A stretch of DNA of 22,860 bases from Penium margaritaceum (lineage: Eukaryota; Streptophyta; Zygnematophyceae; Desmidiales; Peniaceae): positions 1-22,860 of the forward strand of contig SZWC01015217.1 in assembly GCA_023375785.1 (NCBI GenBank). Reading direction: 5' to 3'. The position numbers and the translations under genes were made by a program. Positions 1 through 11,600 of the stretch are shown in pieces. Numbering within the stretch: position 1 is the first letter of the stretch; the number at the start of each line of letters is the position of its first letter. Under the pieces are notes generated by a model. That model was not told the DNA's origin. It was given only the letters and a program-made list of their open reading frames with translations, and made no database searches.

Positions 1-1020
1 CCCAAGACAACTAGAGAAAGCCCCAGACAACTGGGGCAAGCCCAAGACAAATAATGGAAGGCCAAGACAATTGGAGCAAGGCCAATACAACTCGAGGAAG
101 CTCAAGACAACTGGAGCAAGGGCAAGAAAAATGGAGCAAGCTTAAAACAACAGGAGCAGTCCCAAGACAACTGGAGCAAGGCAAAGAGGACTGGAGCAGG
201 CCAAGACCACTGGAGCAAGGCCAAGAAAACTGGAGAAAGGCCAAGACAGCTGGAGAAAGCCCGAGACAACTAGAGCAAGGCCAAGACAACTGGAGCAAGC
301 CCAAGACAACTAGAGCAATTCCAAGAGTCCTCGGGCAACCCCAAGACAACTGGAGCAAGCCTAAGACAACAGGAGCAAGCCCAAGACAACTGGAGCAAGC
401 CCAATACAATTGGGGCAAGCCCAAGACAAGTGGAGCAAGTCCAAGACAACTGGAGCAAGCCCAATACAATTGGGGCAAGCCCAAGACAAGTGGAGCAAGT
501 CCAAGAAAACTGGAGCAAGGTCAAGACAACTGGAGCAAGCCCAAGCCAACTAGAGCCAGCCCAAGAGAATTGGAGCAAGACCAAGGCAACTGGAGCAAGG
601 CCAAGACAGCTGGAGCAACCCCAAGACACCTGGAGCAAGCCCAAAACAACTGGGGCAAGGCCAAGACAACTGGAGCAAGGCAATGACAACTCAAGCAAGC
701 CCAAGACAACTGGAGCAAGCCCAAATTATCTGGAGCAAAGCCACAACAAAAGAAGCAATCCTAAGACACCTGGAGCAAGCCAAAGACAACTAGAGCAATT
801 CCAAGACAACTGGAGCAAGGCCAAGACAACAGGAGCAAGCCCAAGACAACTGAAGCAAGGCCAAGAAAGCTGGAGCAAGCCCAAGACAACTGGGAGCTGG
901 GCCATGACAACTCGAGCAAGCCTAAGACGTTTAGTCCAAGCCCATAACAACTGGGGCAAGCCCGAGACAACGGGAGCAAGCCCAATACAACTGGAGCAAG
1001 GCCAAGACAACTGGAGCAAG
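1..1020. repeat. 20-bp minisatellite array, block A (degenerate part)
   Basis: Continuous head-to-tail copies of a 20-bp monomer, consensus about caagcccaagacaactggag, with scattered single-base variants (gcccaag/gccaag, gacaac/gaaaac, ctggag/ctcgag). Register is kept at 20 bp almost throughout. The array enters from beyond the left edge. Diagnostic variant strings near 120-260 (an 'aacaggagcagt' string followed by 'gagcaggccaagacc') recur in the same order near 11640-11860 and 17830-17960. This places the block at the right-hand end of the same super-repeat seen twice more in the window. No convincing gene: both strands are open in several frames at once because the monomer lacks stops. Confidence 0.95.
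381..500. repeat. Perfect 2 x 60-bp duplication within block A
   Basis: Positions 381-440 and 441-500 are identical by eye. Each holds three 20-bp monomers, including the unusual 'caatacaattgggg' and 'gacaagtggag' variants. The duplication is exactly three monomers long and in register, as expected from slippage or unequal exchange. Confidence 0.93.
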
Positions 1021-2673
1021 GCCATGGCAACTCAAGCAAGCCCAAGAAAACTGGAGCAAGCCCCAGACAAGTGGAGCAAGTCCAAGACAGCTGGAGCAAG
1101 GCTAAGAAAACTGGAGCAAGCCAAAGACAACTGGAGCAATCCCAAGACAACTGGAGCAAGGCCATGGCAACTCAAGCAAGCCCAAGAAAACTGGAGCAAG
1201 CCCCAGACAAGTGGAGCAAGTCCAAGACAGCTGGAGCAAGGCTAAGAAAACTGGAGCAAGCCAAAGACAACTGGAGCAATCCCAAGACAACTGGAGCAAG
1301 GCCATGGCAACTCAAGCAAGCCCAAGAAAACTGGAGCAAGCCCCAGACAAGTGGAGCAAGTCCAAGACAGCTGGAGCAAGGCTAAGAAAACTGGAGCAAG
1401 CCAAAGACAACTGGAGCAATCCCAAGACAACTGGAGCAAGGCCATGGCAACTCAAGCAAGCCCAAGAAAACTGGAGCAAGCCCCAGACAAGTGGAGCAAG
1501 TCCAAGACAGCTGGAGCAAGGCTAAGAAAACTGGAGCAAGCCAAAGACAACTGGAGCAATCCCAAGACAACTGGAGCAAGGCCATGGCAACTCAAGCAAG
1601 CCCAAGAAAACTGGAGCAAGCCCCAGACAAGTGGAGCAAGTCCAAGACAGCTGGAGCAAGGCTAAGAAAACTGGAGCAAGCCAAAGACAACTGGAGCAAT
1701 CCCAAGACAACTGGAGCAAGGCCATGGCAACTCAAGCAAGCCCAAGAAAACTGGAGCAAGCCCCAGACAAGTGGAGCAAGTCCAAGACAGCTGGAGCAAG
1801 GCTAAGAAAACTGGAGCAAGCCAAAGACAACTGGAGCAATCCCAAGACAACTGGAGCAAGGCCATGGCAACTCAAGCAAGCCCAAGAAAACTGGAGCAAG
1901 CCCCAGACAAGTGGAGCAAGTCCAAGACAGCTGGAGCAAGGCTAAGAAAACTGGAGCAAGCCAAAGACAACTGGAGCAATCCCAAGACAACTGGAGCAAG
2001 GCCATGGCAACTCAAGCAAGCCCAAGAAAACTGGAGCAAGCCCCAGACAAGTGGAGCAAGTCCAAGACAGCTGGAGCAAGGCTAAGAAAACTGGAGCAAG
2101 CCAAAGACAACTGGAGCAATCCCAAGACAACTGGAGCAAGGCCATGGCAACTCAAGCAAGCCCAAGAAAACTGGAGCAAGCCCCAGACAAGTGGAGCAAG
2201 TCCAAGACAGCTGGAGCAAGGCTAAGAAAACTGGAGCAAGCCAAAGACAACTGGAGCAATCCCAAGACAACTGGAGCAAGGCCATGGCAACTCAAGCAAG
2301 CCCAAGAAAACTGGAGCAAGCCCCAGACAAGTGGAGCAAGTCCAAGACAGCTGGAGCAAGGCTAAGAAAACTGGAGCAAGCCAAAGACAACTGGAGCAAT
2401 CCCAAGACAACTGGAGCAAGGCCATGGCAACTCAAGCAAGCCCAAGAAAACTGGAGCAAGCCCCAGACAAGTGGAGCAAGTCCAAGACAGCTGGAGCAAG
2501 GCTAAGAAAACTGGAGCAAGCCAAAGACAACTGGAGCAATCCCAAGACAACTGGAGCAAGGCCATGGCAACTCAAGCAAGCCCAAGAAAACTGGAGCAAG
2601 CCCCAGACAAGTGGAGCAAGTCCAAGACAGCTGGAGCAAGGCTAAGAAAACTGGAGCAAGCCAAAGACAACTG
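1021..2673. repeat. 140-bp higher-order repeat, 11.8 copies
   Basis: Seven variant 20-bp monomers form a 140-bp unit that starts with 'gccatggcaactcaagcaag'. The unit begins at 1021, 1161, 1301 and so on every 140 bp to 2561; the last copy runs about 113 bp to the AT-rich junction. I see no base differences between copies. The last ~70 bp of the unit (a 'ccccagacaagtgg' variant, then 'gacagctgg', 'ggctaagaaaactgg', 'ccaaagacaactg') also sits as one unexpanded copy just before the AT block at 12438-12520, and its final monomers occur at 20390-20427. The amplification is therefore private to block A. Confidence 0.96.
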
Positions 2674-4170
2674 AAACAAGTACACGATATGAAATGAAAA
2701 ATGTATACATTGAAAAATGTATAAAATGAAAATTATACAAAAATACATATATATATATAAACAGGCAGATATGTCAAATTACAAATATCTTAAATGAAAA
2801 ATATATCAAATGACAAATACGTGAAATGACAAATATGTAACATGACAACTACGTTAATTGAAAAATGTGTTAGAAAAAATAAATCACATATCAAATATAT
2901 AAAAATACAAATATATAGAATTAAGAATATAAAAATGACATATAAAACATGAAAGACATAAAATGACAAATGTGTGAAATTACAGGTATATAAATGACAA
3001 ATATAGAATATGAAAAATAAGAAAAATGACAAATAGATGAGATGAAACATACATAAAATGACAAATATGTGAAATGACAACATATGCAAAAGAACAAACA
3101 TAAAGAATGACAAATATGCAATACGAGAAAAATGTTGAATGACACATATTACAACTATATGAAGAGGCAAAGATTTCCGGTTAAACATATGTGAAATGAT
3201 AAGTTTATTAAGTGACAAATATGTACAATTGCAAATAAACAAAATGAAAAATATGTGAAATGACAATTATGTAAAATTTAAAAATATTTGAAACTACAAA
3301 TATATAAAACAAAAAATATTTTAAATGATAGATATATGATATGACGAGTATATAGAATGGCAAAGATGTGAAATTTAAAATGTATATTATAATAAATGTA
3401 TAGAATGATAAATATGTCAAATTGCAAACTGCATGAAATGAAAAATACATACATTGACTGATATGTAAAATGAAAATTATGTAAAATTACGAAACTGTAA
3501 AATGAAAAAAATAAGAGATGAACAATATTCAAAATGAAAAGTATATTACATTACGAATATGAAAAATGGAAAAGATTCGGAATGAAAAATATTTAAAATT
3601 ACAAACATATAAAATTACAAATTTATAAGATGACAAATATGTTAACCGACAAAACTGCAAAATGACAAATATGGATAAGGAAAGTTTTATAGGATGACAA
3701 ATATGTAAAATGAAAAGTATATAGAATGAAAATTATATGAGTGAAAAGTAAGTAAAATGCCAAATAATTGAAATTTGAATCATGGAAAATGACAAATAAT
3801 TACAATGACAAATTCGCAAAATTACAAATTTAAAAAACATGAAAAACGGAAAAATATCAAAAAGGAAAAATATGAAAAATGACGCTTTTTACAATGAAAA
3901 CTATATAAAGTTACAATTATAAAATGAAACCTATATAAATGGACAAATATCAGATATGCCAAATACATAAAATGGAAAGTATGGAAAATGCCAAATATAT
4001 AAAACTACAAATATATAAGATGACAAATATACAGAATGTCAGGTATATCATTTGACATATATGTAAAATAGCAAATATGTACATTGACAAATATATAAAT
4101 ATACAATAATATGTAAAATTAATATTATGTAACATAACCAGTTTATCAAGTGACAAAGATGTGAAATGAC
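2674..4170. repeat. AT-rich 16-bp minisatellite, AT block 1
   Basis: Degenerate tandem copies of a 16-bp monomer, consensus about aaaatgacaaatatgt, A-rich on the + strand, around 20% GC. Monomers differ much more from one another than the 20-bp monomers do. The block aligns collinearly with AT block 2: shared landmarks are a 'gaagaggcaaagatttcc' string at 3161 and 13032, an 'accgacaaaactg' string near 3646 and 13514, and 'attaatattatgtaac' near 4119 and 14061. Long minus-strand open frames rich in Phe, Ile, Leu, Tyr and His arise because the 16-bp unit has no minus-strand stop; I do not consider them genes. Confidence 0.94.
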
Positions 4171-4907
4171 AATTGGACCAAGCCCATGACAATTCAAGCC
4201 AGGCCAAGAGAACTGGGGCAAGGCCAAGACAACTGGAGCGAGCTCGAAACAACCGAAAGAAACACAAGACAACTCGAGGAGGTCCAAGACAACTGGAGCA
4301 AGGCCAAGACAATTGGAGCAAGCCCAAGATATCTGGAGCAAGGACAATACAATTGGAGCAAGCCCAAGACAACAGGAGCAAGGCCAAAACAATTGGAGCA
4401 AGCCCAAGAAAACTGGAAGCCCAAAACAAATGGAGCAAGGCCAAGGCAACTGGAGCAAGGCCAAGACAACTGGAGCANCATTTGACATATATGTAAAATA
4501 GCAAATATGTACATTGACAAATATATAAATATACAATAATATGTAAAATTAATATTATGTAACATAACCAGTTTATCAAGTGACAAAGATGTGAAATGAC
4601 AATTGGACCAAGCCCATGACAATTCAAGCCAGGCCAAGAGAACTGGGGCAAGGCCAAGACAACTGGAGCGAGCTCGAAACAACCGAAAGAAACACAAGAC
4701 AACTCGAGGAGGTCCAAGACAACTGGAGCAAGGCCAAGACAATTGGAGCAAGCCCAAGATATCTGGAGCAAGGACAATACAATTGGAGCAAGCCCAAGAC
4801 AACAGGAGCAAGGCCAAAACAATTGGAGCAAGCCCAAGAAAACTGGAAGCCCAAAACAAATGGAGCAAGGCCAAGGCAACTGGAGCAAGGCCAAGACAAC
4901 TGGAGCA
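4049..4907. other. 429-bp perfect direct duplication around a single N (probable assembly join)
   Basis: Bases 4049-4477 and 4479-4907 appear identical, separated by one N at 4478. The duplicated stretch starts in the AT-rich array, crosses the AT/20-bp boundary and ends in the 20-bp array. The simplest reading is two contig ends that overlap but were joined by a one-base gap instead of being merged. If so, the native locus has only one AT-to-20-bp boundary here and everything downstream is shifted by 430 bp. Confidence 0.85.
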
Positions 4908-7240
4908 TGGCAAAGGAAACTAGGGCAAAGGCAAGACAGATGGCGCAAGCCCAAAACTACTTGAGCAAGGCCAAGACAACTGCAGCAAGAACTAGACAAC
5001 TGGAACAAGCTCACGACAACTGGGGGAAGCCCACGACAAACTGGAGCAAGCCTAAGACAACTGGAGCAAAGCCAAAAAACCTGGAGCAAGCCCAAAACAA
5101 CGTGAGCAAACCCAAGAAAACTGGAGCAAAGCCAAGAACACTGAAGCAAGCCCAAGACACCTAGAGCAAGCCAAAAACAACTGGAGCAAGGCCAAGAAAC
5201 CTGGAGCAAGGCCAAGACACCTAGAGCAAGCCCAAGACAACTGGAGCATGTCGAAGAAAACTGGAGCAGGGCCAAGAAAACAAGAGCAAGGCCAAGCCAA
5301 CTGGAGCAAGCCCAAGACAACTGGAGCAGGATCAAAACAATTGTAGCAAGCCAAAGACAACTGGATCAAAGCCAAGACAAATCGAGGAAACCCAAGTGAA
5401 CCAGAGTTAGCAAGGACAACTGGGGCAAGCCGAAGACAACTGGAGCAGGCCTGATAAAACTTCAGCAAACCAAGACAGCAGGAGAAAGTCCATGATAACC
5501 GTAGCAAGCCGAAGAAAACTGTAGCAAGCCCAATACAACTGGAGCAAGCCCAAGACAAGTGGAGCAAGCCCAAGACAACTGGAGCAAGGCCAAGACAACT
5601 GGAGCAAGGAAAAGAAAACTGGAGCAAGCCCAAAACGACTGAAGTAAGCCCAAAACAGCTGGAGCAAGCCCAGGACAATTGGAAAAATCCAAAGACAATG
5701 GGGGCAAGGCCAATACAACTGGAGCAAGCCCAAGACAACTGAAGTAAGGCAAAGACCACTGGAGCAAGCCCATGACAACTAGAGCAAGCCCAAGACATCT
5801 GGAGCAAGGCCAAGTCAACTGGAGCAAGGCCAAGACAATTGGAGCAAGGCCAAGACAGATGGAGCAAGTCCAAGACGACTGGAGCAAGGACAAGACAACT
5901 GGAGCAAGCCAAAGACAACTGGAGCAATCTTAAGAAAACTGGGGCCAGCCCAAGACAACTGGAGCAAGCGTAAGACAACTGGAACTAGGCCAAGACAGCT
6001 GAAGCAAGCCAAAGGAAACTAGAGCAATCCCAACGAAACTGGAGCAAGGCCAAGACAACTTGAGCTAGCCCAAGTCAACTGTAGCAAGTCCAAGACAACT
6101 ATAGCAAGGCCAAGACAACTGAAGCAAACCCAAGACAACTGAAGCAAGCCCAAGACAACTAGGGCAAGCCCGGGACAACTGGGGAAAGCCCAATACAACT
6201 CGAGTAAGCCTAAGACAAATGGAACAAGGCCAAGAAACCTGGAGCAAGACCAAGACAACTGGAGCACGCCCGAGAAAGCTGAAGCAAGCCCAAGAAAAAA
6301 GAAGCAAGGCGAAAACAACTAGAGCAACCCCAAAAAACTTGGAGCAAGCTAAAAACACCTGGAGTAAGGCCAAAACAAGTGAAGCAATGCAAATACACCT
6401 ACAGCAAGGCCAAGAAACCTGGAGTAAGCCTTGGACAACTGAAGCACGTCCAAGACAACAGGAGCAAGGCCAAGACAATTGAGCAAGCCCACGACAACTG
6501 GAGAAAGCCCAAGACAACTGGAGCAAGGCTAAGAAAACTGGTGCAAGGCCACGATAGCTGTTGCAAGCTCAAGACAACATGGGCAAGGCCAAGACAAATT
6601 GAGGAAACCCAAGAGCACTAGAGCAAGCCCAAGATATCTCGGGCAAGCCCAAGACAACTTGAGCAAGCCTGATACAACTGGCGCAAGGCCAAGACAACTG
6701 GAGCAAGCCCAAGACAACTGGAGCAACCTCAAGACAACTGGAGTAAGACCAAGACAACTAGGGCAAGCCCAAGACACCTCGAGAAAACCCAAAACAACAG
6801 GACCAAGGCCAAGACAACTGGAGCAAGACCAATAAAACTGGATCAAGCTAAAGACAACTGAAGCAAGTCCAAGACAAAGGGAGAAAGGCCAAGATAACTG
6901 GAGCAAGGCCAAGAAAACTGCAGCAAGCCCTGGATCCCTGGAGCAAGTCCAAAAAAACCGGAGCAGACCCAAGACAACAAGAGCAAGGACAAGACAACTG
7001 CATCAAGGCCAAGAGAACTAGAGCAAGCCCAAAACTACAGAAGCAGGCTCAAGACAACTGGAGCAAGGCCAAGAGAACTGGAGCAAGACCAAGACCACTG
7101 GAGGAAGGCCATGAAAACTGGAGCAAGGCCAAGACAGCTGGAGCAATCCCAAGACAACTCGAGCAAGGCCAAGACAACTGGAGCAAGCCCAAAACAACTG
7201 GAGCAAGCCCAAGACAACTGGGGCAAGCCGAGGACAACTG

Positions 7241-7440
7241 GAGCAAGCCCAAGACAACTGGATCAAGCCGAAGAGAACTGGAGAAAGCCCAAGACAACTG
7301 GAGAAATCCTAAGACACCTGGAGCAAGCCCAAAACAACTGGAGCAAGCCCAAGACAACTGGATCAAGCCGAAGAGAACTGGAGAAAGCCCAAGACAACTG
7401 GAGAAATCCTAAGACACCTGGAGCAAGCCCAAAACAACTG
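7241..7440. repeat. Perfect 2 x 100-bp duplication (block B)
   Basis: Positions 7241-7340 and 7341-7440 match by eye: five monomers each, including 'gatcaagccgaagagaactg' and 'gagaaatcctaagacacctg'. The duplication is in register with the 20-bp monomer. Confidence 0.93.
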
Positions 7441-8122
7441 GGGCAAGTCCAAGACAACTGGAGCAAGCCTAAGACACCTCGAGAACTGGAGCAAGCCCAA
7501 AACAACTGGAGCAATGCCAAGACAAATGGAGCAATTCCAAGACAACTGCAGCATGGAAAAGGCAACTAGGGCAAGGCCAAGACAGATGGCGCTAGCCCAA
7601 GACTACTTGAGCAAGGCCAATACAACTGCAGCAAGACCAAGACAACTGGAACAAGCCCACGACAACTGGGGGAAGCCCACGACAAACTGGAGCAAGCCTA
7701 AGACAACTGGAGCAAGGTAGAGAAACCTGGAGCAAGCCCAAGACACCTGGAGCAAGCCAAAAACAACTGGAGCAAGGCCAAGAAAACTGGAGCAAGGCCA
7801 AGACAGCTAGAGCAAGCCCAAGACAACAGGAGCATGTTGAAGAAAACTGGAGCAGGGCCAAGACAACCAGAGAAAGGCCAATCCAACTGGAGCAAGCCCA
7901 AGACAACTGGATCAGGTTCAAAACAATTGTAGCAAGTCAAAGACAACTGAAGCAAAGCCAGGACAAATCGAGGAAACCCAAGTGAACCAGAGTTAGCCAA
8001 GACAACTGGGGCTAGCCGAAGACAACTGGAGCAGGCCTGATAGAACTTGGGCAAACCAAGACAACTGGAGCAAGCCCATGACAACCGTAGCAAGCCCAAG
8101 AAAACTGTAGCAAGCCCAATAA

Positions 8123-8123
8123 N
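8123..8123. other. Single N, probable assembly gap or join
   Basis: One undetermined base lies inside the 20-bp array. The monomer register breaks here: the left side ends in a partial 'caagcccaataa' and the right side resumes at 'agcaaggcc'. In the paralogous positions near 5530 and 15020 the 'caagccca(a/g)t' string continues normally into 'acaactggag'. Unlike the N at 4478, no long flanking duplication is visible. The true sequence missing here may be longer than one base. Confidence 0.7.
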
Positions 8124-9540
8124 AGCAAGGCCAAGACAACTGGAGCAAGCCCAAAAGACCTGAATTATTCCCAAGACAACTAGAGCAAGTACAAGAAAAC
8201 TGGAGCAAGGCCAAGAAACCTGGACAAGCCCAAGACAACTGTAGAAAGCCCAAGGCAATGGGAGCAAGGCCAATACAACGGGAGCAAGCCCAGTACAACT
8301 CAAGTAAGACAAAGACCATTCGAGCAAGACAATGACAACTGGAGCAAGCCCAAGACAACTGGAGCAAGGCCAAGACAGATGGAGCAAGTCCAAGACAACT
8401 GGAGCAAGGACAAGACAACTGGAGCAAGCCTAAGACAACTGGAGAAATCTTATGAAAACTGGGGCAAGCTCAAGACAACTAGAGCAAGCGCAAGACAACT
8501 GGAACGAGGCAGAGAAAACTGGAGCAAACCCAAGACAACTGGAGCAAGCCCAAGACAACTAGAGCAAGCCCGAGAAAACTGGAGCAAGGCCAAGACAACT
8601 GGAGCAAGCCCAAGACAACTGGACCCAGCCCAAAACACCTATAGCAAGGGCAAAACAACTGGAGCAAGTACAAGACAACTGGAGCAAGACCAAGACAACT
8701 GGAGCAAGCCCAAGACATCTGGTACATTTCCAGGAAAACTGGAACAAGGCCAACACAAATGGAGCAAGATCAAGACAACTGGAGCAATCCCAAGTCAACT
8801 GGAGCAAGGCCAAGACAACTGGAGCAAGGCCAAGAAAACTCGAGCAAGCCCAAGATAGCTGGAGTTAGTCCAAGACAGCTAGAGCATGCCTAACACAACT
8901 GGAGAAAGTCCAAGACAACTGGAACAAGCCCAAGACAAAAAAAGCAAGGCCAAGACAGCTAGAGCAAGGCCAAAACAACTGGAGCAAGCCAAAGAACGCT
9001 GGAGCAAGTCTAAGACAATTTGAGCAAGCCCTAGACAACTGAAGCAAGCCCAAAAAAACTGGAGCAAGTCCAAGGAAACTGGAGCAAGGCCAAGAAACCT
9101 GGAGCAAGCCCAAGACAACTGGAGCACGCCCAAGAAACGGGATCAAGCCCAAGAAAAGAGGAGCAAGGCCAAGACAACGAGAGTAAGCCCAAAAAACTTG
9201 GAGCAAGTTAAAAACACCTTGAGCAAGGCCAAGACAAGTGGAGCAAGGCAAATACACCTGGAGCAAGCCCAACAAACCTGGAGTAAGCCCAAGACAAATG
9301 AAGCACGTCGAAGACAACACGAGCAAGGCCAAGACAACTAGAGCAATCGCAAGACAACTGGAGCAAGCCCAAGAGAACTGGAGCAAGGCTAAGAAAACTG
9401 GTGCAAGGCCAAGATAGCTGTTGCAAGCTCAAGACAACATGGGCAAAGCCAAGACAAATCGAGTAAACCCAAGAGCACTAGAGTAAGCCCAAGATAACTG
9501 GGGCAAGCCCAAGACAACTTGAGCAAGACTGATACAACTG

Positions 9541-10047
9541 GAGCAAGGCCAAGACAACTGGAGCAAGGCCAAGACAGCTGGAGCAAGCCCAAGACAACTG
9601 GACCAAGCCCAAGATAACTGGAGCAAGCCCAAGACAACTTGAGCAAGACTAATACAACTGGAGCAAGGCCAAGACAACTGGAGCAAGGCCAAGACAGCTG
9701 GAGCAAGCCCAAGACAACTGGACCAAGCCCAAGATAACTGGAGCAAGCCCAAGACAACTTGAGCAAGACTAATACAACTGGAGCAAGGCCAAGACAACTG
9801 GAGCAAGGCCAAGACAGCTGGAGCAAGCCCAAGACAACTGGACCAAGCCCAAGATAACTGGAGCAAGCCCAAGACAACTTGAGCAAGACTAATACAACTG
9901 GAGCAAGGCCAAGACAACTGGAGCAAGGCCAAGACAGCTGGAGCAAGCCCAAGACAACTGGACCAAGCCCAAGATAACTGGAGCAAGCCCAAGACAACTT
10001 GAGCAAGACTAATACAACTGGAGCAAGGCCAAGACAACTGGAGCAAG
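9541..10047. repeat. 120-bp higher-order repeat, about 4.2 copies
   Basis: Six monomers form a 120-bp unit, repeated at 9541, 9661, 9781 and 9901 with a short partial from 10021. It includes 'gaccaagcccaagataactg' and 'gagcaagactaatacaactg'. Copies look identical. A diverged precursor (gagtaag, gggcaag, gactgat variants) lies just upstream from 9481, and a partial relative occurs near 10301-10400. Single-copy equivalents at 6620-6680 and 16870-16930 are not expanded, so this amplification is private to the second half of block B. Confidence 0.93.
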
Positions 10048-11360
10048 CCCAAGACAACTGGAGCAAGGCCAAGACAACTGGAGCAAGCCCAAGACAACTG
10101 GAGGAAGGCCAAAACAACTGGAGCAAGCCCAATACAACTGGAGCAAGCCCAAGACAATTGGAGCAAGCCTAGGAAAGCTGGAGCAAAGGTACGAAAAGTG
10201 GAGTAATCCAAATACAAATGGAGCAAATCAAAGATAACTGGAGCATAGCCAACACAATTGGAGCAATCCCAATACATCTGGTGCAAGCCTGAAACAACTA
10301 AAGCAAGGCCAAGACAACTGGAGCAAGGCCAAGACAGCTGGAGCAAGCCCAAGACAACTGGACCAAGCTCAAGATAACTGGAGCAAGCCCAAGACAAGTG
10401 GACCAAGCCCAAGACAGCTGGAGCAAGGCCAAGACAACTGGAGAAAACCCCATACAACTGACAGAAGCCCAAGACAACTGGGGCAAGCCCAACACAACTG
10501 GAGCAAGCATAATAGAAGTGGACCAACGCCGAGAAACTTGGAATAATCCCGAGACAACTAGAGCAAGCCCGAGACAACTGGAGCAAGCCCAAGAAAACTG
10601 GACCAAGGCCAAGCCAACTCGAGCATGCCCAAGACACTTGGAGCAAGCCAAAAACAACTGGAGCAAGGCCACAACAACTGGAGCAAGTCCAAGACAACTG
10701 GAGCAAGCCAAAGAAAACTGGAGCAAGCGCAAGACAACTGGAGCAAGTCCAAGACAAATAGAGGAAGGCAAAGACAACTGGAGCAAGCCCAAGAAAACTG
10801 GAGCAAGCCCAATACAACTGGAGCAAGGCCAAGACAACTGGAGCAAGGCCAAGAAAACTAGAGCAAGCTCAAGAAAACTGGAGCAAGGCAAAGACAACTG
10901 GAGCAGGCAAAAGAAAACGACAGCAGAGCCAAGACAAGTGGATCAAGCCAAGAACACTGGAGCAAGCCCAAGTCAACTGGAGTAGGTCCAAGACAACTGG
11001 AGCAAGGCCAAGACAACTGGAGCAAGGCCAAAACAACTGGAGCAAGCCCAAGACAACTAGAGCAAGAACAAAACAAATCAAGGCAACCCAAGACAACTAG
11101 AGCAAGCCCAAGACAACTGAAGGAAGGCCAAGACAATTGGAGCAAGGCCAATACAACTGGAGGAAGCTCAAGACAACTGGAGCAAGACAAAGACACCTTG
11201 AACAAGCCCACGACAGCTGGAGCAAGCCCAAAACAATTGGAGCAAGGCCAAGACAACTGGAGAAAGGCCAAGACAACAAGGGAAAGCCCAAGACAACTGG
11301 AGAAAGCTCGAGTCAACGAGAGCAAGAACAAGACTATTGGAGAAAGACCAAGATAAAAGG

Positions 11361-11560
11361 AGCAAGCCCAAGACAACTGGAGCAAGCCCAAGACAACTGG
11401 GGCAAGGCAAAAAGAACTAGAGCAAGGCCAAGAAAACTGTAGCAAGCCCTAGACAACTGGAGCAAGCCCAAGACAACTGGAGCAAGCCCAAGACAACTGG
11501 GGCAAGGCAAAAAGAACTAGAGCAAGGCCAAGAAAACTGTAGCAAGCCCTAGACAACTGG
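11361..11560. repeat. Perfect 2 x 100-bp duplication (block B)
   Basis: Positions 11361-11460 and 11461-11560 match by eye. The marker monomers are 'ggcaaggcaaaaagaactag' and 'agcaagccctagacaactgg'. In register with the 20-bp monomer. Confidence 0.92.
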
Positions 11561-11600
11561 AGCAAGCCCATGACACCTGGAGAATTCCCAAGACAACTGG

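Larger units (their letters stand above)
4900..9540. repeat. Internal ~2.6-kb segmental duplication of the 20-bp array (two ordered copies)
   Basis: Irregular landmark strings occur twice in the same order. They are a 'ccacgacaaactgg' string at 5031 and 7677, 'atcgaggaaacccaagtgaa' at 5381 and 7967, and 'gatagctgttgcaagctc' at 6553 and 9413. Offsets of about 2646, 2586 and 2860 bp show one segment of roughly 2.6 kb copied in tandem and then altered by small insertions and deletions. The two later landmarks appear a third time in block C. Exact ends are not resolved by eye. Confidence 0.75.

Noticed and set aside
54..2674. Plus-strand open frames encoding hydrophilic QDNWSKPKTTG-type repeats, reminiscent of structural or stress repeat proteins.
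   Set aside because: Many overlapping frames of equal quality, no distinct N- or C-terminal unique domain, and they simply translate the 20-bp unit.
2790..3532. Minus-strand frames in AT blocks resembling multi-pass membrane proteins (Phe/Ile/Leu/Tyr-rich).
   Set aside because: Artefact of the 16-bp AT monomer read on the minus strand. Several phases are open at once and similar frames appear in all AT blocks.
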